Positions 23,012-31,265 of a DNA stretch of 64,000 bases are shown piece by piece. The position numbers were made by a program, and so were the translations under genes. Below the pieces are notes generated by a model that was given only the letters and a program-made list of their open reading frames with translations, was not told the DNA's origin and did not search any database. Every line of letters starts with the position of its first letter. Positions within the stretch are counted from its first letter, which is position 1. Location: contig JACVVK020000385.1 in assembly GCA_018292915.2 (NCBI GenBank), positions 409,001 to 473,000 on the forward strand. Direction: 5' to 3'. Source of the DNA: Batillaria attramentaria. Its lineage: Eukaryota > Mollusca > Gastropoda > Batillariidae.

Positions 23012-25807
23012 CACACTTAAAACGTAATACGTGAATACATACATTAGGCTCTGAGTCAAGTTTCGTCGCAAAGAAAAGAAATCAGTCAAGCTGGTTTCTT
23101 CAAATTACATAGGATCCTTTTTATAGGCGTCTCAGCCCCTTTACTCTACAGTTCCAGTGTTTTTTTTTTCCACAGGTATTCATTCTCAATGTGTCTGGGC
23201 TGACTTCACCCCTCCGTCCCCTCCCGACCCGCACTACCATGGCAACTGGTTGGAGCTTTGTGCAAGGGTCTGAATAGCACCGCCGGGCTTGGGAGAAAAG
23301 GGATTTAGGCAGTCCCGGGTTTAATCAGTGGTGTAACCAACCTGTGGGGAATATTAGGCCGAATTCTACCCTTTTCCGAACCGCTCAGGTGGAAACTCTT
23401 GGGTACCTACCTAGATTTGTACAGCCAGGCATGCAAGCCATTGTAAGGGCAGGTGGAAGGGTGAGAGAGAGAGAGAGAAAAAAAATGTAACAATGTGTGC
23501 TTAGCAGGGTGCTTTTGTGGCTTCGTCGCGACTCGTATTGTGAAACTTCTTGAGATTTTCTTGGAAAGATTACTGAAACTATCATTATTGTCTTGCTGTC
23601 AAATTAGAAGGGATACTGAAGGAAAGAAGACACATGGTTATTCTCATAGGATTTCTAAAAGGAAACGGGTAGAAAATTGCCAGACAATACGAAATAAATT
23701 CCACTTCTTGTAGCTTTACTTGTTTCTAAACCTGAAACGTTGAGAAAGGTTAGGACGAATGTCACTAACCACGTTAGTCCGATAATTGTTACATGCAAGA
23801 TTTGTATTGTTTTTCTAAGTACTTACATTGTTAATTTTTTTTTTTTTGGAGGGAAGCTAGAGAGAACATGAGTCACAGGAGTGTGTCTCGGGAGGGGTGG
23901 GGGGGATAGATCTCAAATTGCAAATTGCGTGTCCTTGTCATTTCTGCCTCCGTCAGACCTCTAACATATCCTAATACATTGTACTGTTCAACTTCATACG
24001 TACATGTCCGTGCATTATACAGTAATTTTACAATGAGAAGGGAAGCCCTCGACTTGTCAAGCTGACGCCCTGATGGATGGGCGATCATTGGTGGGATGAA
24101 CCGGCAAAATGCAAATAACATAATGCTATGTCTACTGGCAATCTACTGTCACTATTATTTCTCACCACTGTCACTGTTAGTCCTCAACAGTGGGATAAGT
24201 TTCAGCTCTGACGGTCGAAGACCTGATTGCGCCAGTATGGTATTAAGGTTTTCGTACTTGAAAGGCAAGTCTGACGGGAGTTTTTTTCATTCTCTCTCTC
24301 TCTCTGCCCGCCCTCCCTCCCCCCACCCCCTTCCGTCACTCCAACAGACACACACACACCAGTAATCAGTAACTTTTGACTAGGCTTTCTAGATTCGAGA
24401 GTACCAAAAGAAAATGCTCACCACCAAAGGTGGGGGGGGGGGGGGCCGAGAGGTGAGCTTAAGCTTAAGCCAAAGTGTGTGTGTGTGTGGGGGGGGGGGG
24501 GGGTGAGGGTTGAGCTTAAGGTAGGTTGGTGGTGAAGTGGACGCTCCTTCTGTATCAAAGGAACACAAGAATCGTGATTTTGTTAGTAACATGCTAGACA
24601 GCCACGCCACACATCATCACATGCTTCTATCGATCTCCGCACTCTTCTTACCTTCCAAAGACAGGTTGTTGGCGGACGTGGCCACGTCTTTGTGCACCGC
24701 CTGACCCCCGTTCAGCAGCTTGGACGCGATGCGCTCCAGGGGCCGCGCCACGAGCTTGGGGCTTGCGTCGACAGGCACAGCCTTCAGGGAGGCCAAGTTC
24801 TCGAAATGTCTCTGAGCTAAAGTCTTATCCACCCCTTCCAGGCCAGCACCTCCGAACCCATAAATACTGAGCAATTCATTCATGGTGTTTTTTGCATAGT
24901 CGGCCAGCACCTTGGCCTCAGCGTTGTGCGACACAGCAGCAGCATGAGCAGCAGTTAGGGGAGAAACGACAACAGGAGTGTGTTGCGAAGAGTCAGGAGT
25001 GTGTTGCGAAGAGTCAGCAGTATTATTTCGTACATGCCTAGTCGCGCCGGATTCGGCTGAAGGTACCGTTTCTGAGGAGTCATCTGAAGTTTTGCTGGTG
25101 GACAAGTCTAAGGGAACCCCTGACAGTCCTCGATTCAGCTCTGCGGAAGATTCCCGGAACTGCCCCGAACCGCTGGGACTCTCGGGCTGGATTTCTGAAT
25201 ACTGGCCAGCGGCAAAGCCTTGCGGAACCGCATCTTTCTTCTCGCGGTAAAAATGTCCTTCTTCTACACTGTCCTCCCCTTCCTCCCCCCTCGCTTTTAG
25301 TTGGAGGTAAGGCGAGTCCTGTTCCCCAAAACCAAACCCCTCAACAGAATTCTCCCCCTCCCCCTCTCCTCTCTCGCCCTCGTAGAAGTCACTGTCGAAA
25401 GGTTCCTGAATCTGAGAGACGATCCTTGGCTTGGCAGCCTTGCGTCTCTTCCGTCTGCCAGAAGAGCCGCCAGTCTGTTGGGTTGGGGTGCTGGTAAGAG
25501 CTGGGGTGGATACTGGAATGGACAGGGTCTCATGTAGTAGGGAAGCTTCATCGTCTTCCGCTTCTTGTGAAGTATTAGCAACGGCAGATGTGGTTGCCTC
25601 AGTGGACGGAGTCTCGTTGAGGTCTGTGACTGTTTCCTCGTTGTTGTTGGTCGTGGCGTTCTTGGCGTCGTCCTTGGCGTGACCTTCAGCGCCCGCAGTG
25701 ACCTCCGCTGCGTGGACCCCATTCTGCGTGGTGGCCTTGACGTCAACTGCGCTGGTTTTCTTGAGGCGCGCGCAGATGGCGTCTAGCTTGCCGAGCTTGA
25801 GCGCCAT
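249..25807 (-). CDS. CASZ1: Castor zinc finger transcription factor, N-terminal part (gene continues past left edge)
   Basis: Castor proteins are nuclear zinc-finger transcription factors that control neuroblast timing in flies and heart and vessel development in vertebrates. Supported coding exons on the minus strand, 5' to 3': 25807-24652, possibly 24270-24166, 5095-4989, 2641-2470, 1726-1639 and 413-249. Identification rests on four stretches matching the family as I know it: the basic start ending in [10 protein letters not shown] (vertebrate LNAICAKL), the mid-N-terminal [18 protein letters not shown] (vertebrate LRDYAASTMTEFLGMFGY), the KYIKKF lead-in to the first finger, and [20 protein letters not shown], a castor zinc-finger signature. 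Later fingers lie left of the window. The model is not complete: the exon ending at 4989 and the one beginning at 2641 are out of phase, so a small exon or a different junction is missing. Castor identity is firm; exact N-terminal splicing is not. Confidence 0.85.
505..1190 (+). repeat. Dispersed repeat A, copy 1 (interrupted by a SINE)
   Basis: Shares landmarks with repeats at 30.2, 32.9, 55.4, 58.2 and 62.8 kb: a CACAGTGACAACATCTCACA box (530-549), a GGCTGGCA box, TTCAGAGCTCTACTAATCAC, and at the far end CTGTTCCAAAACGTAACCTG. The block is split near 690 by a tRNA-derived SINE and resumes around 1105. No coding capacity. It lies in a CASZ1 intron. Not a family I can name. Confidence 0.6.
690..905 (+). 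mobile_element. tRNA-derived SINE (type C)
   Basis: The head has RNA polymerase III promoter boxes: an A box in GTGGCCTAGTGGTTAAGAG and a B box, GGTTCGAGTCC. A non-tRNA body (TCCGGGTACTCCGGCTTCC) and an A-rich tail follow. It sits inside repeat A copy 1, so it is the younger insertion. It is not a functional tRNA gene: the anticodon arm does not pair properly and the body continues past the acceptor end. Confidence 0.7.
1336..1510 (+). mobile_element. tRNA-derived SINE (type B), copy 1
   Basis: The head is GGGAGCCGGGATAGCCGAAT followed by a GGTAGAGCGT A-box region and a GTTTGAATCCC B box. The body has CGTTGCCCCGTCTTTGATAT and the 3' end is GGACGTTAAAACTCCCAAAC. The same head, body and tail order is found in four other near-full copies in the window. 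Confidence 0.75.
1639..1726 (-). CDS. CASZ1: CASZ1 exon, first half of zinc finger 1
   Basis: An 88-bp exon after a TTTGCAG acceptor and before a GTAAAG donor. It encodes FHNGVECGG...CNFK, with the HYHC core typical of castor fingers. Castor fingers have an extra Cys-Cys pair before the C2H2 core, seen here as ECGGSHC. The core pair is CHDC (Cys-x2-Cys), whereas the vertebrate finger has Cys-x4-Cys at this position. Entry and exit phases agree with both neighbours. The exon ends in phase 0, splitting the finger between its Cys and His halves. Confidence 0.85.
1727..2469 (-). other. CASZ1 intron without further genes
   Basis: A 743-bp intron between two supported zinc-finger exons. It holds a poly-T run (1815-1830) and a poly-C run of about 20 bases (1888-1908). 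I see no other structure. Confidence 0.7.
2470..2641 (-). CDS. CASZ1: CASZ1 internal exon leading into the first zinc finger
   Basis: The exon has a pyrimidine-rich acceptor (TTTTCCCTGCAG) and a GTAAGT donor. It reads two bases, then 56 codons, then two bases. It contains a Lys-rich, Gly/Thr-rich linker and ends with NDYNKYIKK, which continues in the next exon as F. That matches the QKYIARF segment just before the first zinc finger in vertebrate CASZ1. Its exit phase fits the entry phase of the 1726-1639 exon. Confidence 0.8.
2817..2873 (+). repeat. (CA)n microsatellite
   Basis: An uninterrupted CA dinucleotide run in a CASZ1 intron. The 2880-4430 stretch beyond it contains poly-A runs (3194-3212, 3814-3832), a poly-G run (4051-4070) and no recognisable gene. 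Confidence 0.95.
4440..4785 (+). repeat. C-rich minisatellite, about 78-bp unit, 4 copies
   Basis: Four tandem units, each with CCCATGAAACAAAGACACTA (one has a C-to-T change), then a C tract, then ACAAATTTTTCGCTCCCTCT and ACATTCAT. Units differ mainly in poly-C length, so spacing varies from 76 to 82 bp. Very high identity points to recent amplification. It lies in a CASZ1 intron. Confidence 0.9.
4989..5095 (-). CDS. CASZ1: CASZ1 internal exon (Pro/Thr/Ser-rich)
   Basis: This 107-bp stretch runs from an acceptor (CTTGGTCAG) to a strong GTAAGT donor. It opens with GT, which completes a glycine codon with the single G left by the large exon, then reads 35 codons of Pro/Thr/Ser-rich sequence including [19 protein letters not shown]. 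The two other frames carry stops. Composition fits the disordered linker before the castor fingers, but there is no diagnostic motif. It ends in phase 0, whereas the next recognised exon needs one base in front, so the direct junction does not work. Confidence 0.5.
5100..8040 (-). other. CASZ1 large intron, simple-repeat-rich segment
   Basis: No supported exon. It holds (CA)n at 6118-6194, mixed CA tracts separated by CCGTGGCA at 6620-6722, (TG)n at 6775-6820, and CA tracts at 7378-7400 and 7498-7556. Open frames here are either dinucleotide translations or have no recognisable content. Confidence 0.7.
8046..8690 (+). repeat. Degenerate tandem repeat, about 80-120 bp units, ~7 copies
   Basis: Repeated landmarks are TAGCAGACGACA, then GCAAGCGATGTAAA, then TCTTGAACTTTGGTTGAATG. 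Copies begin near 8047, 8131, 8211, 8291, 8421, 8532 and 8642. Unit length and sequence vary, so the array is old. It lies in the large CASZ1 intron. Confidence 0.8.
8700..9910 (-). other. CASZ1 large intron, mostly unique sequence
   Basis: No gene seen. There is a purine-rich GAGA segment at 9427-9482. A stretch at 9620-9720 has several homeodomain-type TAATTA/TAATTAC cores, which could be regulatory but is unproven. Confidence 0.5.
9911..10110 (+). mobile_element. Palindromic MITE-like element
   Basis: Two arms, 9931-9960 and 10061-10090, are inverted repeats with 3 mismatches in 30 bases (core TTAGTCCGAACGAACATCGA against the complement of the right arm). Weaker pairing extends outward to about 9911 and 10110. 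The 100-bp centre has no coding capacity. A fragment with the right-arm features (GTTCGGAC, CTCCCGTACGACATCAGCCT) recurs at about 19608-19710, which supports a mobile family. Confidence 0.6.
10310..10745 (+). repeat. Tandem ~100-bp repeat with embedded (GA)n, ~5 copies
   Basis: Each unit has TAATGTAATC(A/C)(C/T)GGAC, then GTATGTCGTGTGTT(A/G)AACAA, then CAAATTT and a GA run. GA runs are at 10316-10343, 10525-10540, 10611-10638 and 10704-10729. The unit plus microsatellite has been amplified together. Confidence 0.8.
10750..13296 (-). other. CASZ1 large intron, no exon recognised
   Basis: It contains an A-rich AATAAA tract (11246-11300), a TG-rich microsatellite with TCTG interruptions (11747-11800) followed by poly-G, and (TTG)n-like sequence at 12563-12610. 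No conserved coding signal on either strand. Confidence 0.6.
12864..12888. repeat. Perfect 10-bp inverted repeat (hairpin)
   Basis: GGGGCAATCA and TGATTGCCCC flank a 5-base loop. It is a perfect short palindrome in intron sequence; function unknown. Confidence 0.8.
13297..13472 (-). mobile_element. tRNA-derived SINE (type B), copy 2
   Basis: In the reverse orientation, the tail complement TTTTGGGAGTTTAACGTCCT comes first, then the body, then the B-box complement GGGATTCGAACTC and the head complement TCGGCTACCCCGGCTCCC. A GA run (13474-13501) abuts the head and TG/GC plus GA repeats lie beyond the tail. Confidence 0.8.
13503..16075 (-). other. CASZ1 large intron, no exon recognised
   Basis: Mostly unique sequence. 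GA runs at 14961-14987 and 15296-15311, poly-G at 15114-15128. Two short related segments (14069-14100 and 15898-15930, core CACATTTCGT(T/A)CCGCGCA) are traces of another repeat. A 103-codon minus-strand open frame near 15.5-15.8 kb lacks usable splice sites. Confidence 0.55.
16076..16262 (+). mobile_element. tRNA-derived SINE (type B), copy 3
   Basis: Starts TGCCGGGGAAAGCCGAGCTG with GGTAGAGCGT. The B box is decayed (GAGTTAAAAGTCT). The body has GCGTTGCCCCTTCATTAGTA, the 3' end is GGCGTTAAACCC, and an (AAT)n tail follows. It is the most diverged of the near-full copies and differs in its tail. Confidence 0.65.
17048..17222 (+). repeat. (CA)n followed by A/C-only cryptic repeat
   Basis: CA run 17048-17109, then about 110 bases that are almost purely A and C on this strand (AAC/AAAC units). 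Similar one-sided A/C tracts recur at 31.1, 62.2 and 63.5 kb. The rest of 16.3-20.3 kb holds a poly-C run (16489-16511), a poly-A run (18523-18540), a poly-C/T run (18955-18980) and a (TTG)n run (19510-19529), with no gene seen. Confidence 0.9.
20362..20524 (-). mobile_element. tRNA-derived SINE (type B), copy 4 (diverged)
   Basis: Reverse orientation: TTCTTTTCCACCACAAATGG (body/tail region) to CAGCTCGGCTGCCCAAGCTCC (head). A (GT)/(GC) run and (GGGT)n precede the tail side. Less similar than copies 1 and 2, but the order of landmarks is the same. Confidence 0.6.
20595..20672. repeat. Long imperfect hairpin (foldback)
   Basis: Arms of about 36 bases (20596-20631 and 20636-20671) are near-perfect inverted repeats around a loop of about 4 bases. 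Left-arm core CCCTTTGGTATTCGGAAGCC pairs with right-arm GGCTCCGAACACTAAAGGG. Either a tiny foldback transposon or a transcribed hairpin; nothing in the sequence decides. Confidence 0.75.
21077..21310 (+). repeat. Tandem repeat, ~75-85 bp unit, 3 copies
   Basis: Each copy has TTAACTGAAAATTAAA or a close variant, CCTGGGGCCTTTCTCATTAC, TGGAGC and a CTAGTC end. Copies start near 21088, 21157 and 21236. They are diverged by substitutions and small indels. Confidence 0.8.
21320..24160 (-). other. CASZ1 large intron, no exon recognised
   Basis: Includes a moderately GC-rich block (21380-21560) with CACGTG E-box cores at 21480 and near 21541 but no coding signal. The long TG arrays at 22.7-23.0 kb are listed separately. 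No other structure seen. Confidence 0.5.
22733..23005 (+). repeat. Triplicated (TG)n array with shared spacer
   Basis: Three long TG runs (about 22733-22807, 22834-22891 and 22919-23005) are separated by identical spacers containing CTTCTGAAGTTGTTAAATAC. The stretch before the first run (GTCGTTAAATACATGG) partly matches the spacer. So spacer plus TG run amplified as a compound unit. Confidence 0.9.
24166..24270 (-). CDS. CASZ1: Candidate small CASZ1 exon (weak)
   Basis: A 105-bp open stretch lies 380 bp after the large exon, between CAG (acceptor, 24272-24271) and GTGAGA (donor, 24165-24160). Its phase is 1 on both sides, so it joins the G left by the large exon and the GT that opens the 5095-4989 exon, and it can be skipped without breaking frame. 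It would encode a peptide containing [20 protein letters not shown], which faintly recalls the SKYD...LKxGENLRP units of vertebrate CASZ1. Against it: the sequence before the acceptor is purine-rich, not pyrimidine-rich. Could be chance. Confidence 0.25.
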
Positions 25808-25832
25808 TTTGATCCATTCCAGTGGCCTCCCT
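24652..25832 (-). CDS. CASZ1: CASZ1 large N-terminal exon
   Basis: The exon follows a clear acceptor (pyrimidine-rich stretch ending TTTTACAG, 25840-25833) and ends at a GTAAGA donor, leaving one extra base (G) in phase 1. I place the start at the ATG at 25807-25805 (context AAAATGG), because conserved residues begin just after it. An in-frame ATG at 25843 lies upstream of the acceptor, in the intron. The 385 codons are mostly low-complexity acidic, Ser/Thr- and Glu-rich sequence, probably disordered. A basic [13 protein letters not shown] stretch (about residues 119-131) could be a nuclear localisation signal. A short LDLSTSK motif near residue 236 resembles the PxDLS-type peptides that bind CtBP co-repressors. 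The conserved [13 protein letters not shown] helix is near residue 303. Any exon upstream is probably non-coding and was not located. Confidence 0.85.
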
Positions 25833-25840
25833 CTGTAAAA

Positions 25841-26029
25841 CAATAAGTAAAAGATGCGTTCATATATGACCGTACAGCTGTATTTATAAAAGTTACCTCA
25901 GTTCGAATCTGCTGACTTTCAACAGGGTTTTAAACATCCTTTGCTGGCTAGAATGCGGAAAACGTGTGTGAAGGTTTGTTTGTTTGTTTTGTTTTGTGAT
26001 GGGAGGATTACTGATTCCAAACCATTTAC

Positions 26030-26100
<71 letters not shown>

Positions 26101-26259
26101 CATTCATGCCACGTTCAGAAAATTGTCAGTTGAGCGCAAGTTCTGAGTGGAACTCGAACCATGGGTTTTCTGTTGGTACAAATATTCCTTTCCACCGAGA
26201 TCGCACTAATTAAAACACACTACTATTGCTGCTTAGTACTACCACCACCATTCCTACTA

Positions 26260-26293
<34 letters not shown>

Positions 26294-27375
26294 GCGCGCG
26301 AGCGCGCACGCACACCATTTTTTCTCATCTCATTCAAAGCTGCAAACATTTATCAGTTTTCAAAAGCATAACGGATTCTTAAAAATTATTTTGTCATTTG
26401 TTTGCCACCATAAAAAAATTAAAAACTGACGTCACATGAACGGTTTCCCATAATCTAAGTTTTCCTGGTGCCAAAAACCTTGACCTTCGACCTTCAAACG
26501 CTTCCATCGGTTGACTTGACCTGCCCTTTATATTTGGCTATCAGCCTTTGTTAATTCGCTGTGAAGTCGGAGTGATCAAATCAATAATCACCGCACAAAT
26601 TCCGTGTTCTGTGTATTCTTTTCGCGACGGTGTGAGCAAGTACGCACGGTCTGACTTTTTCCTCGCGAAACGCTCGTTTTTATTTGCATCCTAAATTATC
26701 CCATTCTTCTGAGTTTCCTGCAGCTGCATGGTCGCTCTGCGGTACAGAGCAGTCGGAAACGCTTTGATCCTATGTCGCGAGATGTTAGCCACCGTTGTAT
26801 ATTGTTCGCCATTGATTTTATTGGGAAACGGCAGTTTCCGTCACCATGGCGTTTGCCGATGAAAAAAAAAATAGTGCACGCAAAGGGCGTATTAATTCAG
26901 GTATTGGGAGTGCTGAGGGCGTTTATCTTCAGAATAAGTGCCCGGCATTTGTTTTAGAATTGCTCTGTGAAGCGCAGTCGCTCAAAAGGTGTATGAACTC
27001 AGAAAATGGAATGCTGAGGGCGTTCTTTCTCTATATTAAGTTTACGGTTCTGTTTTCATAGAAAACAATGGCCCTGTTCGAATCGTTGGAGTAAAGTTCC
27101 TGATTCTGCCGTCTTCCTTTGTCTGTGGTGTTTCCCCCGTTTGTTTTTCGTTGGTGCTGTTGTTATTGTTGTTGTTGGTTCCCCCCCCCCCTTTTTTTCT
27201 GAGTGGTTTGATATTCCTGCTGTCGTTTATTGTAAACATTCGTCTAGTCTATGTCAGTGTATATTCGAAATGTACACGCAACAGATCTGCTGCTGTTCTA
27301 AGATTTGCAAATACGACTGACACGTAAAAGCAAAAACGTCATGATAATAATAAATACAACCAATAATCAAAGCTC

Positions 27376-27434
<59 letters not shown>

Positions 27435-27456
27435 AACACCCACCCAACCACCCCCC

Positions 27457-27512
<56 letters not shown>

Positions 27513-29430
27513 CACCCTTTCCTACAAAGAAGGGAAACTGCACAGAACACACTGATGTCTATCTCACAAATTGAGATATTTTTGGACTAAGAGTGGTGGT
27601 AAAATATCATTGTTCTCCCAAAGTCCTCTTGTTGAGATCGGGTGACAATGCAAGTGGCAACTGCTATCAAGCACCGCTATTAAATGACAGAGCAGTTCAG
27701 AACTTGTTCTTAGCTAGCTGCCTCAATCGCCAGTTACCGTTTCACTACTGATACATGTTAGTTACTACTTCGCACGCTGACGCAAAGACGAGCGAGCTTG
27801 CACGCTGGAGTTAAGACAACAGAATACGAGAAAAAAAAAAAAAAAAACACAACTGATCAAATTCTAATACATGTACAAACGTTGAAAAACGTGCATGTAG
27901 CTTGATTTTCACTGCGGTATGCAGCCGACCCGTGTTAAGTCTCATTATTAACATACAGAATAATTATGCAAGTAATTAAGTGCGTTATTATGGAAACAGG
28001 AGCATTAAAATTAAAATAATTCATACGTTTTCATTGGAATCGACGCATCAAAATTCAGATTATTCATGTTCACAGTAAAAAATGTGCCCAGCTTCTAAAA
28101 CTACATTCTCCATTATTCTTTGTTGCGCAAACATATATCAAAAACAGACCCTGGGAATAAACTGTCCAAACATACAGATCAATGTATATTAAATATCACG
28201 GGAAACTCTGGCTCGTGCACGCGCATTCATTTTGAACACAAACTTCCACGGTGTGTCACAGCCATATTTTTGTTCAAAAACTCAAGATATGTGTTTTATG
28301 ATTACCAGATGTCATATTCCCATGAATACATAAATCTCTTAAGTTCGGCTCACCGAAAAACGGGGCAAACCGGCCATAAATTTCTGCCCGGCGGGTGTAT
28401 CTTTATAGAGTGAAATATAGGACTGACTATATATACATATATATAAGAAACAGCGAGAGAAAAAGGAAAGATTTTAAAACTGTTGTACACGTTTTTCCAT
28501 ACCTTTGTTTACTGCTTTTCGATAGCACTAAAAGCATGCTGCAGCTACTTAAAACTCAGTTTCTGTTACGTTCCCATGCCCTTGCAACCTATCGTCCTCT
28601 TCTTTCTCTTTTAATTTCTGTAAGCAGAGAATACGTGGAAGGGGTAGTGTGTGGGTGCTGGAAGGAGGGGAGGGTAGTTGTGTGTGTGTGTGTGCGTGTG
28701 TGTGTGTGTGTGGGGGGGGGGGGGGGCTACGAGAGTGCTGGCTATAGGCACAACGCAGTAAAAACCAAACAATGACAGATGCGTTTCAAAATCCGCTAGA
28801 CAATAGCTATCATTTATCCGGCCGGAAAAAAAGTTTCACCATTTGGATTGACTCACCAAGCATTCAGAGTGTCATAAATTCACGCTATGACTCACTTCGC
28901 GATGGACGCTCCGCATAATTTTATACATACCTCTTTTCTTTCTTTTTTTTCCCTTCTACCCCTCTCTGATAAGGCCGTAAAATTATTATTCTGATGGTCT
29001 ACCATCCTATTCGCATCACATAGTTACTTTAGTACCAGAGAGACTGTAGCGAGGCTATATGCCCTGAATGTGTCCACGTTGTGTGTTTGTTCTATATTCA
29101 AATCAGCTCTGTCCCGGAAAAAAAACATGTACTGACGTGCACACAGCCGAACTGACGTTGGGGTCACTTCTAAAATGTCAAAGTTAATTGCTAAACTATG
29201 TACTGCCTGAGCGTCGCCCGCTGAAATGTGCGATACAGGAGAATAATGGTTGTGTAAAAATGGCATATCCATGGCAACCATAATTGCATTCTATGGTCCC
29301 GGGCCGACTGTGAGAGGGGTATTCATGGCACAAAAATGGCAAAGCCACAGCGACCAATCAAAGGCCAGTCAGCAAGTAAAGGCAATCTGCTGTCAACTTT
29401 TAACGCGTAAAACCGGAGCGTATCGGTTGT
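25841..29430. other. Upstream of CASZ1 coding exon: simple repeats, no gene
   Basis: Holds (CA)n at 26031-26095, CA/CG repeats at 26263-26310, TG/G runs at 28677-28726, and an AT-rich block at 27930-28080 with several TAATTA/ATTAAAATTAAAAT cores. No recognisable coding exon. A non-coding first exon of CASZ1 may lie somewhere in 26-37 kb but I cannot place it. Confidence 0.5.
27376..27512 (+). repeat. (GA)n and (CA)n compound microsatellite
   Basis: GA run 27377-27431, a short spacer with ACCCACCCAACCACC, then CA run 27459-27510. Confidence 0.95.
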
Positions 29431-29432
29431 CT

Positions 29433-29542
<110 letters not shown>

Positions 29543-29644
29543 GAGTCCTAAAGCCTGAGGTACGTAACAACATCAAAACTTCACAGAAACCATCATAAAC
29601 CACTCCCTTCTTTAGCTTTTCCTCTCCTTCTCACAGTGATGTTG

Positions 29645-29689
<45 letters not shown>

Positions 29690-29721
29690 GGTTGGTGTTT
29701 GGGGGTTTAACGTCCTTTTCC

Positions 29722-29770
<49 letters not shown>

Positions 29771-29870
29771 CTAAAGCCTGAGGTAGGTAACAACATCAAC
29801 ACTTCACAGAAACCATCACAAACCACTCCATTCTTTAGCTTTTCCTCTCCTTCTCACAAGGATGTTAAAT
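29543..29870 (+). repeat. Local duplication (~105 bp) around GA repeats with a SINE tail fragment
   Basis: Two copies of the same segment, 29543-29648 and 29766-29870, start at GAGTCCTAAAGCCTGAGGTA and share CTTTTCCTCTCCTTCTCACA. Both follow GA runs. Between them, after a GA run (29650-29688), lies TTGGGGGTTTAACGTCC..., the 3' end of a type B SINE on the minus strand, truncated by another GA run. Confidence 0.85.
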
Positions 29871-29948
29871 ACCTTTAATTCACGTAAATCTTCCGAAAGC
29901 CACCTACGAAGTCGGTCGCACTGAAGTCGGTCAACGAAAACAACATCC

Positions 29949-29952
<4 letters not shown>

Positions 29953-30013
<61 letters not shown>
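29953..30013 (+). repeat. (CA)n microsatellite
   Basis: Pure CA run of about 30 units, upstream of both CASZ1 and LRRC23. Confidence 0.95.
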
Positions 30014-30014
<1 letters not shown>

Positions 30015-30146
30015 AACTAGTGGGATGGGGATATTAAGTAATAAAGGATCCTACACTGACAGCCAACCAATCCAAACCGCAAACTCTGTAACTCGTGAAC
30101 AAAACAAAAGCGTCAAACTTAACCTTGACTGAAATTATGATTCACC

Positions 30147-30500
30147 TTAAAGGCCCAGTCTATAAGACTTTTACGCTCACAGATCGACCTGAGCTGTACT
30201 TTGTCTAGCAACACACCACTTAGACGACTGCACAGTGGCAGCATCTCAAAGATTGGCAATGCGCCAACACAATGACGCGTCATACACAAGAACCAAGCGA
30301 GAAGCTTGTATACAAGGCCAACCGCTCGGTAGGAGAATTCAAATTTTCAACCGCTTGCGCACAGTTTTAACGGCGTTGTATCGCATGAAGAGCTGTACCA
30401 ATCATAGAGTATTTCGAGCGAACGGGCGCATTCACTTACTACTAAAACTGTTGCAATACGTAAGTTTGCTTCTCTTGGGCCTAGTAAACAAGGAAACGGT
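30147..30500 (+). repeat. Dispersed repeat A, copy 2
   Basis: Begins AAAGGCCCAGTCTATAAGAC. Contains ACACACCACTTAGACGACTG, CACAGTGGCAGCATCTCA and the end landmark CTGTTGCAATACGTAAG(T). Same order as copies at 0.5 and 32.9 kb. Confidence 0.6.
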
Positions 30501-31079
30501 GTGTTCAAAAGAAGGTGTGTAATTGCTCTGAACTGAGACATCAAAGCATAACTAAACGCACCCGGGGCACAAACAAGCCCTTGTAATGTATGTCCGCCAT
30601 GTATTCTTTTCGCTTCCTTTTTCAGTCTCATCCCATAAAGGGACAAACAAGATTCTCTCTCTCTCTCCTTAGGTTTACCCCCTTCAACGCACACGTTCCC
30701 CTAATAAGAAACAAAAACGTCTACAGTATCAAAATCTGAATCAGATACAGCAAACTGACTTACTCCACCACACTTTTCCTCATTCCCCGAGGCAAGGTCT
30801 TACATTCCACTGGTCTGAGTTTGCCAGCGAAGTTGTAAAGCTCGCAGGCGGCAATGCCATTTTTCATGGAAACTGAAGCATTTTCTGATTAGTCAGTCAT
30901 TCACGCAGAGCGAAATGGGACGGCCGCGTGGAGGTGACGAATCTAGTGACAGAAGTATTTTTACCGACCATACGTCTTACAGCTGTGGTGTAAGAATTCC
31001 ACATTAATCTTGTTTTGGAAAATGAAGTTCTAAAATGCTTCTCGTCTCTACAAACACGTTTAAAGAAAAGTAAAATCGC

Positions 31080-31265
31080 CCCCCCCCCCCCAAGGGAAAC
31101 CCCAAAAAAACAACAACACAAAAAAACAAAAACAAGCATTCAAAAACAACAAACAAACAAAAACAACAAACAGCAACAACAAACAACAAAACAAACAACA
31201 TCAACCAAAATACACACACATAAACAAACAACAAAAAACAACAACAATAACACGAATAACAAACA
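31080..31265 (+). repeat. A/C-only cryptic repeat
   Basis: A poly-C run, then about 170 bases of AAC/AAAC-type repeats with almost no G or T. 30.5-31.08 and 31.27-32.8 kb flanking it carry no recognisable gene. Confidence 0.85.

Noticed and set aside
22589..23089. Long open frames made of Cys-Val or His-Thr repeats (also at 2.7, 6.1, 6.6, 7.2, 17.0, 26.0, 58.3 kb and elsewhere)
   Set aside because: They are translations of (TG)n/(CA)n microsatellites, with no start context, splice logic or conservation.
25808..25843. ATG at 25843 as the CASZ1 start
   Set aside because: It lies upstream of a strong TTTTACAG acceptor, so it is intronic; the ATG at 25807 has a better context and precedes the conserved sequence directly.
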